In this document: positions 61,841-64,000 of the stretch, piece after piece
Layout: every line of letters begins with the position of its first letter
How positions within the stretch are numbered: the stretch's first letter is position 1
Assembly: GCF_030936135.1 (NCBI RefSeq)
Contig: NC_082595.1
Coordinates: 76,170,135 to 76,234,134 of the forward strand
Origin: Gavia stellata
Taxonomy: Eukaryota > Chordata > Aves > Gaviiformes > Gaviidae
Length of the DNA: 64,000 nt
Reading direction: 5' to 3'
Made by a program: the position numbers and the translations under genes
Notes under the pieces: model-generated
What the model was told of the DNA's origin: nothing
The model's database searches: none
The model's input: only the letters and a program-made list of their open reading frames with translations

Positions 61841-62632
61841 TCATAGAAACATAGAATCATTTAGGTTGGAAAAGACCCTCGAGATCGTCAAGTCTGACTG
61901 TTAACCTAACACTGCCAAGTCTATCACTAAACCACTAAACCCTAAGGTCCACATCTACATGTCTTTTAAATACCTCCAGGGATGGTGGCTCAACCACCTC
62001 CCTAAGCAGCCTGTTGCAATGCCTGACAACACTTTCAGTGGAAGAAATTTTTTCCTAATATCCAATCTAAACCTCCCCTGGCACAGCTTGAGGCCATTTC
62101 CTCTTGTTCTATCGCTAGTTACATGGGAGAAGAGACCAGCACCCACCTCACCACAACCTCCTTTCAGGTAGTTGTAGAGAGCGATGAGGTCTCCCCTCAG
62201 CCTCCTCTTCTCCAGACTGAACAACCCCAGTTCCCTCAGCCGCTCCTCATCAGACTTGTGCTCCAGACCCCTCAACAGCTTCATCACCCTTCTCTGGACA
62301 CGCTCCAGCACCTCCATGTCCTTCTTGTAGTGAGGGGCCCAAAACTGAACACAGGATTCGAGGTGCAGCCTCACCAGAGCTGAGTACAGGGGCACGATCA
62401 CCTCCCTACTCCTGCTGGCCACACCATTTCTGATACAAGCCAGGATGCCGTTGGCCTTCTTGGCCACCTGGGCACACTGCTGGCTCATCTTCAGCCGGCT
62501 GTCAATCAACACCCCCAGGTCCTTTTCTGCGGGGCAGCTTTCCAGCCACTCGTCCCCAAGCCTGTAGCATTGCATGGGGTTGTTGTGACCCAAGTGCAGG
62601 ACCCGGCACTTGGCCTTATTGAATCTCTGTGG
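61841..62632 (-). mobile_element. CR1 non-LTR retrotransposon, 5'-truncated
   Basis: The 3' tail reads TCATAGAAACATAGAATCAT on the plus strand at 61,841. The copy extends about 0.8 kb upstream, to the [11 protein letters not shown] segment near 62,625, just past the reverse transcriptase core. Its 3' segment matches the 39.1-kb copy. Only the C-terminal part of ORF2 is present. Confidence 0.95.
61955..62632 (-). pseudogene. CR1 ORF2 C-terminal fragment, frame mostly open
   Basis: From [11 protein letters not shown] through [29 protein letters not shown] and [16 protein letters not shown] the frame is uninterrupted on the minus strand for over 220 codons. Near its end a small frameshift (around 62,045) changes the usual [11 protein letters not shown] to [11 protein letters not shown]. 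Polymerase and endonuclease domains are absent, so it has no activity. Confidence 0.88.
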
Positions 62633-62940
62633 CAACAAACTACAGAAGTTCACTACCTACTGTGTAAAGACGTACTTTCTTATATGTGCTTTAAAATGCT
62701 CTATCACTAATTTCAGTGAATTTCCCTAGTTCCAGTATTATGGGTTTTGGTAAATAACAGTTCAGTTTATCTACCACCTACCTGAATTTTTTAAATCCCC
62801 CCTAGGTTTCTCCTCTCCAGACTGAAAAGTCCTGTATTTTTTCAGCATCTCTAGCCTCTGGAAAATTGAGAACAGAAGGTTTTAAGCCTGTCACCCTCTG
62901 TTTCGTGCTGTTTCCTACTCCAGAATGGCCATACTTTCCT
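62633..62940 (-). mobile_element. Ancient CR1 relic abutting the younger CR1
   Basis: The plus strand reads CTGTGTAAAGACGTACTTTC, then CCTAGTTCCAGTATTATGGG, TCTCCTCTCCAGACTGAAAA and GTCCTG. These are antisense blocks of old amniote CR1 elements (C-terminal region, FSLEKRR motif), in the expected order. Similarity fades beyond about 62,880-62,940. It stops abruptly at the 5' end of the younger copy. Confidence 0.75.
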
Positions 62941-64000
62941 CTCATTCCAACTGTGATGGAAACACAGATAGCACCCATACTACTGGAGAGGACTGGGCAG
63001 CAGGAGTTGATAAAGATGTTTGACTTTGCCTATGGTTGTGGAACAGCCCTGTTGTTGACAAGGCTCTTGCACATATTGCTCTGTACCTAAGCCCTGCAAA
63101 CAGCTATCCCCACAGGACTGCTGTTCTCACAGGATTTGTGACAAGGCAGTTCATTAAACCCATAATGTTGACATACATATGAGTGAAAGGCTCAGTGCAC
63201 TCTTTCCCCATCCACACTCTGACTGCTGGGGCTTGAAGCTACTCATGATGGTGCTGGTGTAAAGCAGTTTCTTCAAGGGTGACACTGAATGCTAGTGAGA
63301 CTCCTCAGCAATAGATCATCTTTTCAAAGTCCAGCAGTTGAAGATGGATGTGCCTCTTTGTCTTCACAATTTTTTAAACTGCTAGTGCTTAACACTGTCT
63401 AACATGTGCTTAGTAATATATATTTAGCCCATTTTCTTCTTGTCAGTGTGGAAAATCAGCATAGAGTCATCTTTCAGTATTGAACTTTGTACACAGCTAA
63501 TGTTAAGGGAAAACACGGGGCAGTTAGCAAAGACAAAGAGCATGAGCTGACATTATTTTCTTCAAGCTTCATTCAGCACGAATGCCCTGTCAAGTGGAGC
63601 ACATTATTCCCAAAAGCATTTTGAAAATGAGTGGGTGAACATCCTCCATCATTCTGTAATACTTGTTAAATATCAACAATGCTGCTGGGAGGGATGCACA
63701 GCATCGAGGGCATGGCTAAAGACTGACACTCGACGAGCAAAGGGCAATAGAACACTTGCAATTTTTTAGTTAGTTCCTTGTAAAATAAATAAAGAACAGT
63801 TTAAGTGGGTGAAAAGCTGGATGGAGTCTGGTCCAAGTGTACAGCTGAAAGACATGCACATGGAAGATAGAGGAATCCTCTCCAAGCAAAATAATCTGCC
63901 TGTATTTGTCAATGGATCTGTAGTACATCATTTACAAAAGCAAGAGCCTTACAAAATTTTACTTAATGGTTTCCTTAATTATTCTAGTTAATGAGTGTCT
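62941..64000. other. Intergenic DNA at the right end, nothing recognised
   Basis: No exon of HMGN3 (the expected next gene in amniotes) or any other gene is seen, and no further repeat family is recognised. Confidence 0.45.

Noticed and set aside
1..64000. CRISPR arrays, bacterial operons, phage or plasmid features.
   Set aside because: None seen; intron-containing gene, LINEs and LTR show a vertebrate nuclear genome.

Overview
This is vertebrate nuclear DNA, almost certainly from a bird. The evidence is a spliced vertebrate gene, LCA5, encoding the ciliary protein lebercilin; several CR1 non-LTR retrotransposons with the short octamer-like 3' tails typical of avian CR1; and a solo LTR of a type I associate with bird genomes. 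The species cannot be named from the sequence. There are no bacterial-type operons, and most open frames in the window are chance frames or strand shadows.

Layout. Bases 1-180 are CpG-rich, with nine GCCCC units, and look like one edge of a promoter. In amniotes SH3BGRL2 lies head-to-head with LCA5, so this may be its promoter region, but no SH3BGRL2 exon is visible. From about 0.3 to 7.6 kb is AT-rich intergenic DNA with at least one very old CR1 relic. A long, dead CR1 copy (minus strand) fills 7.6-10.3 kb. A CpG island at 10.5-11.3 kb, with four CCAAT boxes and two RFX X-box-like motifs, is the probable LCA5 promoter.

LCA5 runs on the plus strand. A probable non-coding first exon ends near 11,559. 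Seven coding exons lie between 17,116 and 29,397. Every junction has GT/AG ends and the phases close exactly, giving a predicted protein of 684 residues. The 3' UTR probably ends near a hairpin at 30,450-30,487 that carries AATAAA on both strands.

From 30.5 to 64 kb I find no convincing protein-coding gene. The region contains young CR1 copies (33.7, 34.2, 39.1-41.6 and 61.8-62.6 kb), three much older CR1 relics (45.3-45.8, 60.9-61.4 and 62.6-62.9 kb), a solo LTR with perfect 5-bp target duplications (48,717-49,338), a MIR-like SINE near 53 kb and a TCTA microsatellite. By amniote gene order HMGN3 should lie further to the right, but none of its exons are seen here.

I did not find a novel biological system. 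The observations most worth checking are the paired X-box-like motifs in the LCA5 promoter, the two-strand polyadenylation hairpin, the CR1 copy whose reverse transcriptase lost its catalytic block while the reading frame stayed open, the old CR1 interrupted by a young one, and a possible spliced non-coding locus at 54.5-55.4 kb. All similarity statements rest on recognition from memory, not on a database search.
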